Shown here one piece after another: positions 43,105 to 51,850 of a DNA stretch of 64,000 nucleotides; position 1 is the stretch's first letter, and the number at the start of each line of letters is the position of its first letter. The stretch covers positions 20,693-84,692 of the forward strand of contig JAFDED010000008.1 of the NCBI GenBank assembly GCA_019310535.1. Reading direction: 5' to 3'. This DNA comes from Deltaproteobacteria bacterium (GTDB taxonomy: Bacteria; Desulfobacterota; JAFDED01). The notes beneath the pieces were generated by a model, which saw only the letters and a list, made by a program, of their open reading frames with translations, was not told the DNA's origin and made no database searches. A program made the translations under genes and the position numbers.

Positions 43105-44988
43105 ATGTATGGGCATAATGGCAAAATTTTAAGGGTCGATCTTTCCGACGGCTTTATAGATACCTTGACGCTGAGTGATGAGATGGCGCGGAAGTATATC
43201 GGGGGGCGGGGGCTTGCCGCCCGGACACTCTTCGACGAGATGCCTCCTGGATGTGATCCTTTCGGGCCTGACAACAAGCTGGTGTTCATGACAGGCCCGC
43301 TCGCCGCCACGCGTTTTGCGGGCAGCGCGAGATATGTGGTCATGGCGCGCTCGCCCCTCACCGGCTTTCTGGGCGAGAGCTATGCCGGCGGAAGCCTCGC
43401 TCACCGGATCAAGCGAGCCGGATTAGACGGAATCGTGATTGAAGGACAGTCTCCAGAGCCCGTCTACCTGACAATTACCAATGAAGAAGCCCGCCTTCAC
43501 GCCGCCCGGCACATCTGGGGAAAGACCACAAAAGAAACGAGCGATGCGCTGGTTCGGGTGCACGGCCATGATTTCGATATGGCCATGGTGGGCCCGGCGG
43601 GGGAAAATGGTGTTCGCTTTGCCTGCATTATGCAGGGTCTGGGAAGGGCCGCGGGCCGCACAGGGATGGGGGCTGTCATGGGTTCCAAGCGGCTCAAGGC
43701 CATCCTCGTTCATGGGGATCAAGACCCACCCGTACATGACAGGGCTCGCCTCAATGATTTGGTTAAAAACAACGCCAGGTTCCTGATAGATCATCCCCGC
43801 ATCCAGGGATTTCGAAAATTCGGTACAGGCGCAGCCATCGATGCATTCAATGAGCTGGGCAACTTCCCCACCCAGAACTTCCGCGAAGGCTGCTTTGAGC
43901 ATTTCGAAAGTATTTCGGGCGAAATCTTTATGAAGGTGATGTCCCGAAAGGAATCGTGTATTTATTGCCCCGTGCGATGCAAGAAGGTAGTGGAGATTCA
44001 GGGGAGCGCCTACGGCGATGTTCTGCCGGAATACGGCGGCCCAGAATATGAGACCATCGCTTCGCTGGGGAGCCTATGCATGAACTCTGACCTGGCGGCG
44101 TTGTGCATGGCCAATCAGCTCTGCAATGCGTACGGCATCGACACCATCAGCATGGGCGTTGTCATGGCGTTTGCCATGGACTGCTTCGAGCGTGGCCTTT
44201 TGAAGCGGGAGGATATTGGTTTCGACATCCCCTGGGGGGACCCCCGGGCCATCCTGAAGATGATCGAGCTAACCGCCGGCCGGGAAGGCTTTGGAGAGCT
44301 TTTGTCCCGGGGCGTACGCAGGATGGCCGAAGAAATCGGTGGAGACGCCGTGCAGTATGCAGCCCATGTGAAAGGGATGGAGGTTCCCATGCATGATCCC
44401 CGGGCCAAAATGGGACTCGGAATCTCTTACGCCGTGGCAGCGCGCGGTGCCACCCACTGCGACGGATTCCATGATACTTTTTATATGTCCGATAACGCCG
44501 CGCCTGAGATTGGGATAATAAAGGGTGCAGACCGTATTACTCTGGGAGAGGGCAAACCCGGCATGGTTATAGCAGCCGAGAACTGGCGATCTTTTGTCAA
44601 CAGTGCCATTTTGTGTCAGTTTACCGTTCATGAAAGCGGCGAAAGGAGAAACGTTCGGGAGATCGTGGACACCGTCAACGCGGCGACCGGCTGGGAACTA
44701 TCCATGGAGGACGTTATGAAAGCCGGCGAGCGCGCGTATAATTTGTGTCGTGCCCTGACCGTCCGAGAGGGCTTTGACCGTACCCTGGACCGGCTTCCCC
44801 CCAACTTCGCCAGGCCGCAGACCCTCAGCGCTTCCAAGGGGCGAGTCGTCAGCCCCGATGCCATGGCGGATGCGCTGAACGAGTACTATTCTCTTCGCGG
44901 ATGGTCAGAGAATGGAATGCCCACGAAAGATCGGTTGGAAAAGCTTGGCATTGGAGACGCGGCCGAGGCTCTTGAACAAAGGCCTTGA
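43105..44988 (+). CDS. aor: Tungsten-dependent aldehyde:ferredoxin oxidoreductase
   Basis: The 627-residue enzyme oxidises aldehydes to acids with ferredoxin, using a tungstopterin and one [4Fe-4S] cluster. The cluster ligands are C285, C288 and C292 in CIYCPVRC and C504 in NSAILCQF, where many AORs have DxxGLC. The N-terminus GKILRVDLSDG and YIGGRGLAARTLFDEM is typical, and the length fits the family. ATG 43105 follows GAGGAGG. The longer frame to 42874 runs through repeat R2 and is rejected. Cofactor synthesis genes are not adjacent. Confidence 0.93.
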   Translation: MYGHNGKILRVDLSDGFIDTLTLSDEMARKYIGGRGLAARTLFDEMPPGCDPFGPDNKLVFMTGPLAATRFAGSARYVVMARSPLTGFLGESYAGGSLAHRIKRAGLDGIVIEGQSPEPVYLTITNEEARLHAARHIWGKTTKETSDALVRVHGHDFDMAMVGPAGENGVRFACIMQGLGRAAGRTGMGAVMGSKRLKAILVHGDQDPPVHDRARLNDLVKNNARFLIDHPRIQGFRKFGTGAAIDAFNELGNFPTQNFREGCFEHFESISGEIFMKVMSRKESCIYCPVRCKKVVEIQGSAYGDVLPEYGGPEYETIASLGSLCMNSDLAALCMANQLCNAYGIDTISMGVVMAFAMDCFERGLLKREDIGFDIPWGDPRAILKMIELTAGREGFGELLSRGVRRMAEEIGGDAVQYAAHVKGMEVPMHDPRAKMGLGISYAVAARGATHCDGFHDTFYMSDNAAPEIGIIKGADRITLGEGKPGMVIAAENWRSFVNSAILCQFTVHESGERRNVREIVDTVNAATGWELSMEDVMKAGERAYNLCRALTVREGFDRTLDRLPPNFARPQTLSASKGRVVSPDAMADALNEYYSLRGWSENGMPTKDRLEKLGIGDAAEALEQRP

Positions 44989-45023
44989 CATGCAATCCCT
45001 GAGAGGGATGAATTACTATACTT

Positions 45024-45051
45024 ACACCTTACAGGTGTCGTCACATTTTTT
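45024..45051 (+). terminator. Weak candidate terminator after AOR
   Basis: ACACCT (45024-45029) and AGGTGT (45033-45038) form a six-bp hairpin, followed after seven bases by TTTTTT. The stem is short and the T-run is displaced, so it may not be efficient. Confidence 0.35.
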
Positions 45052-45142
45052 CCCTTGATCAAAGGCGGCCCGGAGGACAAGCAAGGAGGAGAGAAGATTA
45101 TCTCCGCTCGAAAGAGGACGTTTTTTTGATCATGCCTTTCAT

Positions 45143-45171
45143 GTAAGGGAGGGGATGAGACCCTCCCTTAC
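45143..45171. repeat. 11-bp perfect inverted repeat
   Basis: GTAAGGGAGGG (45143-45153) and CCCTCCCTTAC (45161-45171) flank a seven-base loop between AOR and the convergent DUF2283 gene. There is no T-tail. It may be a REP-like unit or contribute to termination in either direction. Confidence 0.5.
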
Positions 45172-45214
45172 AGCAGAGCAGAGCGGTGTGGGGTGCACCG
45201 CCCACTTTACAGCA

Positions 45215-45442
45215 TTACAAAGCAGGAGCAGGCTTAGCCAACGCCACATTTTCCAATATGACACGCCGCAGCACTTCCGGATCGCCGAAACGTTTGTTGG
45301 CATCCAGGATTTCTATACCGGCGATTCGGCCGTCTGCAGCATAATCCACAGCGATACCTTCAGCCACATGTTCAGTGGTAACGGTCGTCTCGAGGAAACG
45401 GATATACAATGCATCAACTTCATTATCATAGGTAATTCTCAC
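45215..45442 (-). CDS. DUF2283 small protein, likely antitoxin partner
   Basis: The 75-residue protein has the DUF2283 core ITYDNEVDALYIRF, then AVDYAADGRIAGIEILDANKR. DUF2283 is regularly found next to DUF4258, and the pair is treated as a candidate toxin-antitoxin module. GTG 45442 is chosen because AGAGGTG lies just upstream. A TTG start at 45463 would overlap the partner gene. Confidence 0.8.
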   Translation of the reverse strand: MRITYDNEVDALYIRFLETTVTTEHVAEGIAVDYAADGRIAGIEILDANKRFGDPEVLRRVILENVALAKPAPAL

Positions 45443-45456
45443 AGCTTCACACCTCT

Positions 45457-45714
45457 TTAACAAAAATAATACACATAAACGGTCATGACCACAATCTCCT
45501 CCGCTTCCTCAACAAAGATGGACCTGACCCGTTTTGTAGCATAATATTTGTCGTTCCAATCCTGTCCATAGGCGAAATCTTTTCGGCACTCAAAGCATTC
45601 CCCTTCGATCTGCCCCCACGCGGCGGACCGAATTGTATCAATAATCTCGTACTCCATTGCACCCCGATGCTGCATATTCTCACGGGCATGCCCTGAAAGA
45701 CGAATGGGTTTCAT
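45457..45714 (-). CDS. DUF4258 small protein, likely toxin partner
   Basis: The 85-residue protein shows the DUF4258 pattern LSGHARENMQHRG near the start and RSIFVEEAEEIVVMTVYV near the end, a RelE/BrnT-like beta layout. It precedes the DUF2283 gene by 14 bases in the same orientation. A toxin role is inferred from the pairing and not demonstrated. Confidence 0.8.
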   Translation of the reverse strand: MKPIRLSGHARENMQHRGAMEYEIIDTIRSAAWGQIEGECFECRKDFAYGQDWNDKYYATKRVRSIFVEEAEEIVVMTVYVYYFC

Positions 45715-45742
45715 TGTCTATAGTTCACCTCGTCCGATAGCA

Positions 45743-46885
45743 TCACCTTTTCCCCTGCCTCCGCAGCTCCTCCTCGGATAACCCATACATATTCTGGAGA
45801 GTGAGGGGGAGGTCGCGTGTGGCCTTTGCATCCTCCAGGAACCGGCGAAATCGGTCCCGGGATTGCTCCACCAGGTATTTTACCATGCGGTAGCCTTCCC
45901 CGGCATCAGCGGGCATGTGGATGGAATTGGAAAGGGCAATCTTCTGAGACAGGACTCCGAACCCATTTGACAGCCAGTGCGGCGGATCGTAGCCCAGGTA
46001 TGCTCGCAGCCATATCCGGCCATATTGGTAATAAAGCACGTTATTAAAGAGCTCATTATTCATATCAGCACCCAGGGTCTGGATGACGATATGATCGCGC
46101 GAGCCGATAGCGGAGCCCGCAAGGAACAATTTGGCCTGTTTTTCGAAATGTCGTCGTGTTAAGATTGTAAGGTCAATAGGGTTTCCGGGCGTGAAGCGGA
46201 ATGAGAGCTCAAGGCGCACTCGTACCTTATCCAGGACACGTATAACCTTGTCTGCCACTTCCCTTTCTTCGGGAACATCAAGCTGCACAATATAGTCCTT
46301 CACAATTTCCGGCGCGCCGGGCAGGGGTCTTTCGCGGCGCCAGTGGCGCCGGGCAAAGTCTTTCCCCACCTCTTCCGCACCCGGCCCGGATTCCTTGAGG
46401 AGCCTCGCTTCTTTTTCGAGTTTTTTTAGCCAGCTGTCGCCGGAGTCAATTTCCTTTGCCATTTCAAGAAAAGGCTGGGCCCTGTCAGGCTGCCTCAGGG
46501 CTTCAATCATCAGCCGGGCTGCGGCAATATAAAAATCCATAGCGTCTGAGTCGTATTCAAAAAGCTCCGTATCCCGGCTTTGAGCAAGAGCCAGAGTTTT
46601 CTCATACTCCTCCGCTGCCCGCAGGTATTCATTCCTTTGCATATATACCCGGGCCAGGCCCATGTGCGCCCGGACGTTGCCGGGATCAAGCTCCAGGGCC
46701 TTCTGGTACGCATGGATGGCCTTTCTCCAGTTCACTTTATAGCGGGACACCCGGTCGCCCCACCGCACAAAGTCTTCTGCATTTTTGTTCTTATACCATT
46801 TCTCATCGCTGTACTGGCACCATCCAGAAGTTCCAGTGCCTCCAAGCATCCCCAGAAGAGCGGCCAGCAGAATTATTTTTTTCAT
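45743..46885 (-). CDS. Exported TPR protein with degenerate peptidase MA-like domain
   Basis: The 380-residue protein has a signal peptide (KIILLAALLGMLGGTG), TPR units at about 53-125 (AIHAYQKALELDPGNVRAHM), and a C-terminal region built like a gluzincin peptidase-MA domain. In active members the sequence reads HExxH and then PxWLxEG. Here the aligned positions are FNNVLYYQYG and PPHWLSNGFGVLS, so the zinc His and Glu residues are missing. It probably acts as a binding rather than a catalytic protein. It follows the CMD gene by 59 bases. Confidence 0.75.
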   Translation of the reverse strand: MKKIILLAALLGMLGGTGTSGWCQYSDEKWYKNKNAEDFVRWGDRVSRYKVNWRKAIHAYQKALELDPGNVRAHMGLARVYMQRNEYLRAAEEYEKTLALAQSRDTELFEYDSDAMDFYIAAARLMIEALRQPDRAQPFLEMAKEIDSGDSWLKKLEKEARLLKESGPGAEEVGKDFARRHWRRERPLPGAPEIVKDYIVQLDVPEEREVADKVIRVLDKVRVRLELSFRFTPGNPIDLTILTRRHFEKQAKLFLAGSAIGSRDHIVIQTLGADMNNELFNNVLYYQYGRIWLRAYLGYDPPHWLSNGFGVLSQKIALSNSIHMPADAGEGYRMVKYLVEQSRDRFRRFLEDAKATRDLPLTLQNMYGLSEEELRRQGKR

Positions 46886-46944
46886 GGTTCACCTCATGGC
46901 CAAACAGCCGGCAAAATAATGTCTCAGCCCCGACTGTTAGCCTG

Positions 46945-47346
46945 TTATTCCTGAATCGGCCACTGGTTTCTCTGCTTGAGCACCTCGCGAAGGGCTTTGA
47001 GACCAGTATTGGCCACCGGGACGCCGCCGTACGTAAGCATCTGGAAAATCACCTCGGCGAGCTCCCTGGGGGTGCATCCGACATTCAGGGCCGCGTGGAT
47101 ATGCATTTTGAGCTCGTCGGTTCGCTCCAGCACCGTCAGGGCCGCTGCAGTGCATAACTGCCGGACGCGATGGGGGATGCGCTCACGGGCGTATAATCGT
47201 CCCGTGATGAACAGGGACATATCCCGGGCCAGATCCTTATCAAACTCACGCCACAGGTTGTAGGCAAGCTCTCCAGGATAGTCGTGGAAATAGAGCTCCG
47301 CAGTGCGGCGGGTCTTTTCTTTCGTATCTGCATTTTCTTCTTTCAC
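46945..47346 (-). CDS. Carboxymuconolactone decarboxylase (CMD) family protein
   Basis: The 133-residue all-helical protein fits the CMD/AhpD-like fold, with AALTVLERTDELKMHIHAALNVGCTPREL and EVIFQMLTYGGVPVAN. It has no CxxC pair, so it is closer to true CMD proteins than to AhpD peroxidase partners. The substrate is unknown. It lies downstream of the broken cbpM. Confidence 0.87.
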   Translation of the reverse strand: MKEENADTKEKTRRTAELYFHDYPGELAYNLWREFDKDLARDMSLFITGRLYARERIPHRVRQLCTAAALTVLERTDELKMHIHAALNVGCTPRELAEVIFQMLTYGGVPVANTGLKALREVLKQRNQWPIQE

Positions 47347-47374
47347 TTCAGTTCCTTTCCTTCGCCGGAGAGGG

Positions 47375-47699
47375 TCAGAGGGCTTCGCGCAGCCTCTGAA
47401 TCTCGCGGCGAAGTTCCTCGATTTGGCCGAGCAATTGAAGAATGATACCGGATTCCATTGAAATTTACGCCGAGATCACGACACCGTCGACGGATACGCC
47501 TGATCCGTGCAATGTCCGAATCGGTAAAAAAACCTGGCCGTCGTCCGTCTCAACAGGTTCCACCAGGCCCCGTTCAACATAATGCAGCAGCAATTGAGGA
47601 TGGTGTATCGGTCGGTGCCGCGGTATCCTCCAGGTCATACAGTGCCGGCTGAAACGGTGTCCAGGTTCCACTCAGTGCGATGGCAACGTTTTTTTTCAT
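47375..47699 (-). pseudogene. cbpM: cbpM chaperone modulator, broken by three frameshifts
   Basis: Four successive frames spell one CbpM protein: ALYDLEDTAA, then IHHPQLLLHYVERGLVEPVE, then SDIARIRRIRRRCRDLGVNF, then IILQLLGQIEELRREIQRL ending at TGA (47375-47377). The shifts fall near 47612, 47527 (beside a T-run) and 47448. CbpM is a MerR-like modulator of the DnaJ homologue CbpA, and it sits here directly after the dnaJ-like gene as expected. Three shifts in 325 bases point to decay or to poor local sequence quality. Confidence 0.8.
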
Positions 47700-47709
47700 C
47701 GGCTCGCCC

Positions 47710-48741
47710 TCAATTCTTCCGTGGATTGAACCGTGATATTCTGGACAGCTCAACGAAAAGCTCCCGCTCTCTCGGGGTGAGTTGCCGGGGAACCACTATG
47801 CGGACCTCCACGTATTGATCTCCGCGCTCTCCCTTCTTCTTGGGCAAACCCATCCCCCTCATCCTGAGACGTTGTCCGGATTGAGTTCCCGGTGGAATGG
47901 TGAGAGTGGAGTTCCCTTCCAGCGTGGGGACTTCAATCTTTGCGCCAAGGGCAGCCTCCCAGGGTGCCACCCGGAGAGTTGCCGAGATGTCGTGTCCATT
48001 CAGCCTGAACATGGGGTGAGGAGCGATATGGACCCTAATGAACAGGTCCCCTGCAGGGCCTCCGCCGCTGCCTGCACCGCCCTGGCCGGCCAACCGTATT
48101 CTTCCTCCATCCGTTATGCCGGGAGGGATCCTGACCTCGTAGGCGCGTACGGAGGAAGCGACACCCTTACCCTGGCAGGCGGCGCACGTCAGATTGCCGC
48201 TTATGCCCCGGCCGCCGCATGAAGAGCACACCTCCTGGCTCCGGAGAGAAATGCTCTTTACGGTGCCGCGAAATGCATCCTCCAACGTTATGGTCATCTC
48301 TGCTTCCACGTCCTGGCCCCGCATGGACCAGGTCCGCGGTTCTGTGGCCGCGCCTGTTCCGAATCCTCCCCTGTTTCCGAAGATGGCGTTAAAGAAGTCG
48401 CTGAACCCGCCGCCGCCAAGGCCTCCGAAGAAGTCCTCCCGGGCATTGCCCATGTCTCCGAAGTCAAAATGGACCTCTTCCCAGCCCGGAGGCGGCGTAA
48501 AGTCTTGCCCGGCCTTCCAGTTCTCGCCGAGGGTATCGTACCGCTTGCGCTTCTCCGGGTCTCGCAAGACCTCGTACGCCTCGTTGACTTCCTTGAATTT
48601 TTCCTCCGCCCTGGGGTCTCCTGGGTTGAGGTCAGGATGATATTTTCGGGCCAACTTGCGGAAGGCCTTGTGTATCTCCTTGTCGCCGGCGTCACGGTTT
48701 ATGCTGAGAATATCGTAATAATCCCTGAATTTGACTGCCAT
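47710..48741 (-). CDS. cbpA: DnaJ/CbpA-like co-chaperone with a half-size zinc finger
   Basis: The 343-residue protein has a J domain with HPD at 35-37, a Gly/Phe-rich linker (about 96-130), and two CxxCxGxG-type motifs only (C172, C175, C186, C189). DnaJ carries four such motifs and CbpA none. C-terminal substrate domains follow ([19 protein letters not shown]). It stimulates DnaK. ATG 48741 is preferred to an upstream in-frame ATG because it begins [12 protein letters not shown]. The neighbours are decayed grpE and cbpM. Confidence 0.87.
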   Translation of the reverse strand: MAVKFRDYYDILSINRDAGDKEIHKAFRKLARKYHPDLNPGDPRAEEKFKEVNEAYEVLRDPEKRKRYDTLGENWKAGQDFTPPPGWEEVHFDFGDMGNAREDFFGGLGGGGFSDFFNAIFGNRGGFGTGAATEPRTWSMRGQDVEAEMTITLEDAFRGTVKSISLRSQEVCSSCGGRGISGNLTCAACQGKGVASSVRAYEVRIPPGITDGGRIRLAGQGGAGSGGGPAGDLFIRVHIAPHPMFRLNGHDISATLRVAPWEAALGAKIEVPTLEGNSTLTIPPGTQSGQRLRMRGMGLPKKKGERGDQYVEVRIVVPRQLTPRERELFVELSRISRFNPRKN

Positions 48742-48857
48742 GCGTGCCTCTCGATTCACTGTATAAATGCCGGTCGGGTTGAGTCAGCATCGATCCGAAT
48801 AAGCAAAATAATAATAAATTGATATCACGAATTCGAGGAATCGGTCAAGCCATGTCC

Positions 48858-49435
48858 TCACTGGTTCGCCACCACCCGGACGCTGCTCGGCCGTAAAAGC
48901 TCGCCGTTCAGCACGTATCCTTTCCGGATCTCTTCTATTACGGTGCTGTGCTTGATGTCAGGATTGAAGGCCGTGCTTAACGCTTCATGATAATACGGAT
49001 CAAAGGGTTTTCCCAGCGCCTCGATGGGTTTCACCCCATGCCGCTCCAGAAGTTCCACCACCTGCTGATGGATTGCTTCAACGCCCCGGCGCCAGGCATC
49101 GTTGCCGTCGGCCGGGAGATTAAGCAACCGATGGAAGTTGTCTACGATCTCCAACAACTCCAATAAAAAAGCCCGTTTTTCATTCAGGCTTTGCCGCCGG
49201 GCTTCGCGCTCAATCCTCCTGCGCTGCGGAAATTATTGGAACCGGGGAGGGTCTGCTGATAATGCGCTTCGATTTCCCTCAGCCGTTCCCGAAATTCTTT
49301 TTCGTTCCTGTATCCGTCATCCTCCAGAGGCCGCTATTCCCTCCCCTCATTCACGCCATTGGAGGAAATCTCTTCATTTTCTGTCGTCGAATCCGGATAC
49401 AGGTCAGCTTCCCGCTCAGCATTCATCATAACCAT
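48858..49435 (-). pseudogene. grpE: grpE, broken by a stop codon and a frameshift
   Basis: The C-terminal half is intact: ERE.RRQSLNEKRAFLLELLEIVDNFHRLLNL, ending NGELLRPSSVRVVANQ, typical of the GrpE nucleotide-exchange factor for DnaK. From ATG 49435, which has AGGAAA upstream, the frame meets TAG at 49337-49335. It then reads RPLEDDGYRNEKEFRERL in the same frame before a shift near 49220. The N-terminal acidic region is thus severed from the core. This is probably a second grpE copy. Confidence 0.8.
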
Positions 49436-49477
49436 TGATTGTTTTCCTGCGAAAAATGCTTTCTTGTATTTGATTTA

Positions 49478-49506
49478 AAGTTAAGCATAGTAATAAGTTA
49501 TGTCAA
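49478..49506 (-). promoter_or_regulatory. Candidate promoter of the grpE-dnaJ-cbpM unit
   Basis: On the minus strand, TTGACA (49506-49501) is followed after 17 bases by TAACTT (49483-49478). The -35 is perfect and the -10 weak. No CIRCE element is seen. It lies 43 bases upstream of the grpE ATG. Confidence 0.45.
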
Positions 49507-49656
49507 GCAGCCCCAGAAATACGAGCATAATGAGAATACAATTCATTTCCGGCACATCCAGGTTATATCTTGTTATAAAACATGGGTAACACTCCAGGAG
49601 ATTGTGGTCTAGATGTCAGCATCTAAAGTCTCCATTCCAAGGAGGGCTATCCGATT

Positions 49657-49782
49657 ATGAAGCTTGCCAGAGAACAGAGGATTCGTCAAAAGCTTTACTG
49701 GTTTCAGGAGGCCCGTGAGTGGGGCAACGTCATTCCGGTATCGGTAATACCGACTACCCCGAGATTATCCACGTCGGGGTGA
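49657..49782 (+). pseudogene. Transposase/integrase N-terminal remnant
   Basis: An AAGGAGGG ribosome site precedes ATG 49657. The first 25 residues, including REQRIRQKLYWFQEAREWGN, match the start of helix-turn-helix transposases of the IS481/integrase type. The similarity stops at about 49731, where the opposite strand becomes the DUF362 fragment. The reading frame continues only by chance to TGA at 49780-49782. Confidence 0.6.
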
Positions 49783-49904
49783 CCCACCGTTTTCCGTGCC
49801 CACGCCGACCTGGCTTTCCTCACGAGTATCGTCGGTAATGCGGTAATTGGGGTGCTTATAAGTATCGTCTTTTTCACAAATCGTCTTCTGGAGATTCTGG
49901 CCAT
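49730..49904 (-). pseudogene. Tat-exported DUF362 protein, truncated N-terminal fragment
   Basis: From ATG 49904 the minus strand encodes a twin-arginine signal (SRRRFVKKTILI) and then HPDVDNLGVVGITDTGMT, the start of a DUF362 domain. About 58 residues remain. The frame then runs into the transposase remnant and stops at 49704. It lies just downstream of an intact DUF362 gene, so it is a truncated second copy. Confidence 0.6.
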
Positions 49905-50012
49905 TTCCGGCTCTTTTTTTAAATGAAAAAGAGATTTTTTTAACGGGATAACGGGCTCGTCAGGATTTTCATGTTTCGTTGTGCCTGAGAGAGAGCGGCA
50001 GGTGTATGGTAA

Positions 50013-50906
50013 TCAGATCAAAACCCCTTGTGTCCAGCCGACTTTAACCAGATCAATTCGTCTGGGATCGCTGACTCCCACGTTGTATTTGATGTCAGCA
50101 TACATCACATGGTGAGCGCGTGTTGGAAAGGGCGTGTCTTCGCCGAAATAGTCCCGGCGTTTGGCTGAAAGCAACCGTACGCCGATGCTATCCGCTGCGA
50201 CTGGATCGGTAGAGATTAGCATGCCTTTATAATCCCACTGATATTTGGGGTTGTAATGGTGAGGGCCACGGCCGTGAAAAATCGGTCGAAGGACCACAAG
50301 GACATTCAATCTCGTCTTATCCTTCACAACCGGCAGAGTCCATATATGGCCGAGGCTTGCACAGGAATTCGGATGATATCTGTATGGTGACTCCACAAAC
50401 ATGATATAATTTTTCAAACAACCGCCGATACCCGACCAGTGATGTGTACGTAATGGGCGTACATTGATCAGCGTCGTGCAGTCCGCCAGACTTTTGAGTG
50501 CGCCCCGGTCGTCCATGCGGATTCTATCTCCGGGCACCCCTGAGTCAATAATACGACGCCTGATTGCATTTTCGACTTCTTTTGGAGTCGGCAAATACGC
50601 CCATACGTTGCTTTTGATGCCCACGAGATCATCCGTCTTGAGCAGGTGGCGCCATGCCCCGGCGGTATTCTCAATTTCGAGCAAGGTTCTTACACCCTCG
50701 TCCAGCATGTGCTGAATGACGTTTGCATTGGGATTGCGGCTCCTGTCAAGAGCATCCGGATGGCGCACCAATACGACTTTGGCACGCGCGTGACGTTCAG
50801 GCGGTTGGGCATTGAATCTCTCTTTTCCCAGAACCGCCGCGATCGTTGTATATGCAGTGCCCCGCAAAAAATCGCGGCGTGTGAACACGTCATCCCTTCT
50901 CTTCAT
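50013..50906 (-). CDS. Tat-exported DUF362 protein
   Basis: The 297-residue protein starts with a twin-arginine signal (RRDFLRGTAYTTIAAVLG) and shows DUF362 features: GIKSNVWAYLPTPKEV, GALKSLADCTTLINVRPLRTHHWSGIGGCLKN and the late DPVAADSIGVRLL. The function of the family is not established. This one has no ferredoxin-type cysteine pattern. Its start overlaps the DUF6599 stop by four bases. Confidence 0.85.
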   Translation of the reverse strand: MKRRDDVFTRRDFLRGTAYTTIAAVLGKERFNAQPPERHARAKVVLVRHPDALDRSRNPNANVIQHMLDEGVRTLLEIENTAGAWRHLLKTDDLVGIKSNVWAYLPTPKEVENAIRRRIIDSGVPGDRIRMDDRGALKSLADCTTLINVRPLRTHHWSGIGGCLKNYIMFVESPYRYHPNSCASLGHIWTLPVVKDKTRLNVLVVLRPIFHGRGPHHYNPKYQWDYKGMLISTDPVAADSIGVRLLSAKRRDYFGEDTPFPTRAHHVMYADIKYNVGVSDPRRIDLVKVGWTQGVLI

Positions 50907-51850
50907 GGTGCGGCCTCTGGAAGCTTGCGCACGTTTTCCAGCAGAGAATGCGCGCCGCCTTTGGTAGGAGCATCAAAGACCACGGCCAATATTTTGTCAT
51001 GTAAAACTGCCGCAGTCCATTTGCCGTTTTCGGTTTGAACACTGCCCTGAACTGCATCCGGCATGTAGGCATGCACAAAACTTGTAAAAGCCTTTTTTGC
51101 TCTCTGTGCCGATGGATATCGCACTAACAACAGATATAATTCCCCTTTTTCGGCGGAATATTTTGCGAGCACCGCTTCAGTATGCAAGTCAAGCAAGAGA
51201 ATATTTTCATCGGCGATATAGTAATGATGGTTCAATATGGTGTGGTTATAGAAGTAACGGATGGAAGTCTCGGTCAGTCCCTTGCGCGGCAAAGATAACA
51301 GCAATTCGGGCTTGTCTCCGGTAGATTGAATCGCATTTGCAATTGCTCTTGCCAGCGCAAAAACGGCCTTCTCACTCTGGGGTGTCTCCTCATGCGCCAT
51401 AACGGACACGAAAAATCGCCCCTTGAAGAAGCGCAGCAACCCTGACTCATATCCCGACTCCTGCCCGATGCCGATGTCATCACCTTCACGCTCGGAGGTG
51501 AACACGCCATAGGCATCTGCAGACGTGCCCATATCGTAGATATTCATGATGATATCCGGCTTGCCCGCTTTTGTATATGTATGAACATATGCCTTGCGAA
51601 AACGGTATGCCAGATAAAGCTCAGCGCCGCCGTCAATATACGCGAACAATGTCTTCCTATCATACGTCTGCACTTCGTCATGTGCCACCCAACCGTTTAT
51701 CTCCCTGGGGATATTGCTCACCATGGTTCCATGACTCCTTGTGGAACATGATATAAGCATCGCCACTGCCAAGATTGTTGTAAGGAGACTCCGGATGTTT
51801 TGACGTCCGACCGGGAACGCTGTTATATCACTCTCTGTAAATTTGGACAT
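50903..51850 (-). CDS. DUF6599-type lipoprotein
   Basis: The 315-residue protein has a hydrophobic N-terminus with lipobox LISC, then the pattern WVAHDEVQTYDRKTLFAYIDGGAELYLAYRF and MNIYDMGTSADAYGVF typical of DUF6599. ATG 51850 has AAGGAG upstream. It is likely a periplasmic lipoprotein. Its coupling to the DUF362 gene suggests a shared process, still unknown. Confidence 0.8.
   Translation of the reverse strand: MSKFTESDITAFPVGRQNIRSLLTTILAVAMLISCSTRSHGTMVSNIPREINGWVAHDEVQTYDRKTLFAYIDGGAELYLAYRFRKAYVHTYTKAGKPDIIMNIYDMGTSADAYGVFTSEREGDDIGIGQESGYESGLLRFFKGRFFVSVMAHEETPQSEKAVFALARAIANAIQSTGDKPELLLSLPRKGLTETSIRYFYNHTILNHHYYIADENILLLDLHTEAVLAKYSAEKGELYLLLVRYPSAQRAKKAFTSFVHAYMPDAVQGSVQTENGKWTAAVLHDKILAVVFDAPTKGGAHSLLENVRKLPEAAP

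Noticed and set aside
47375..47699. Programmed frameshifting in cbpM
   Set aside because: Three separate shifts within 325 bases are not plausible as programmed events. Decay or sequence error is more likely.
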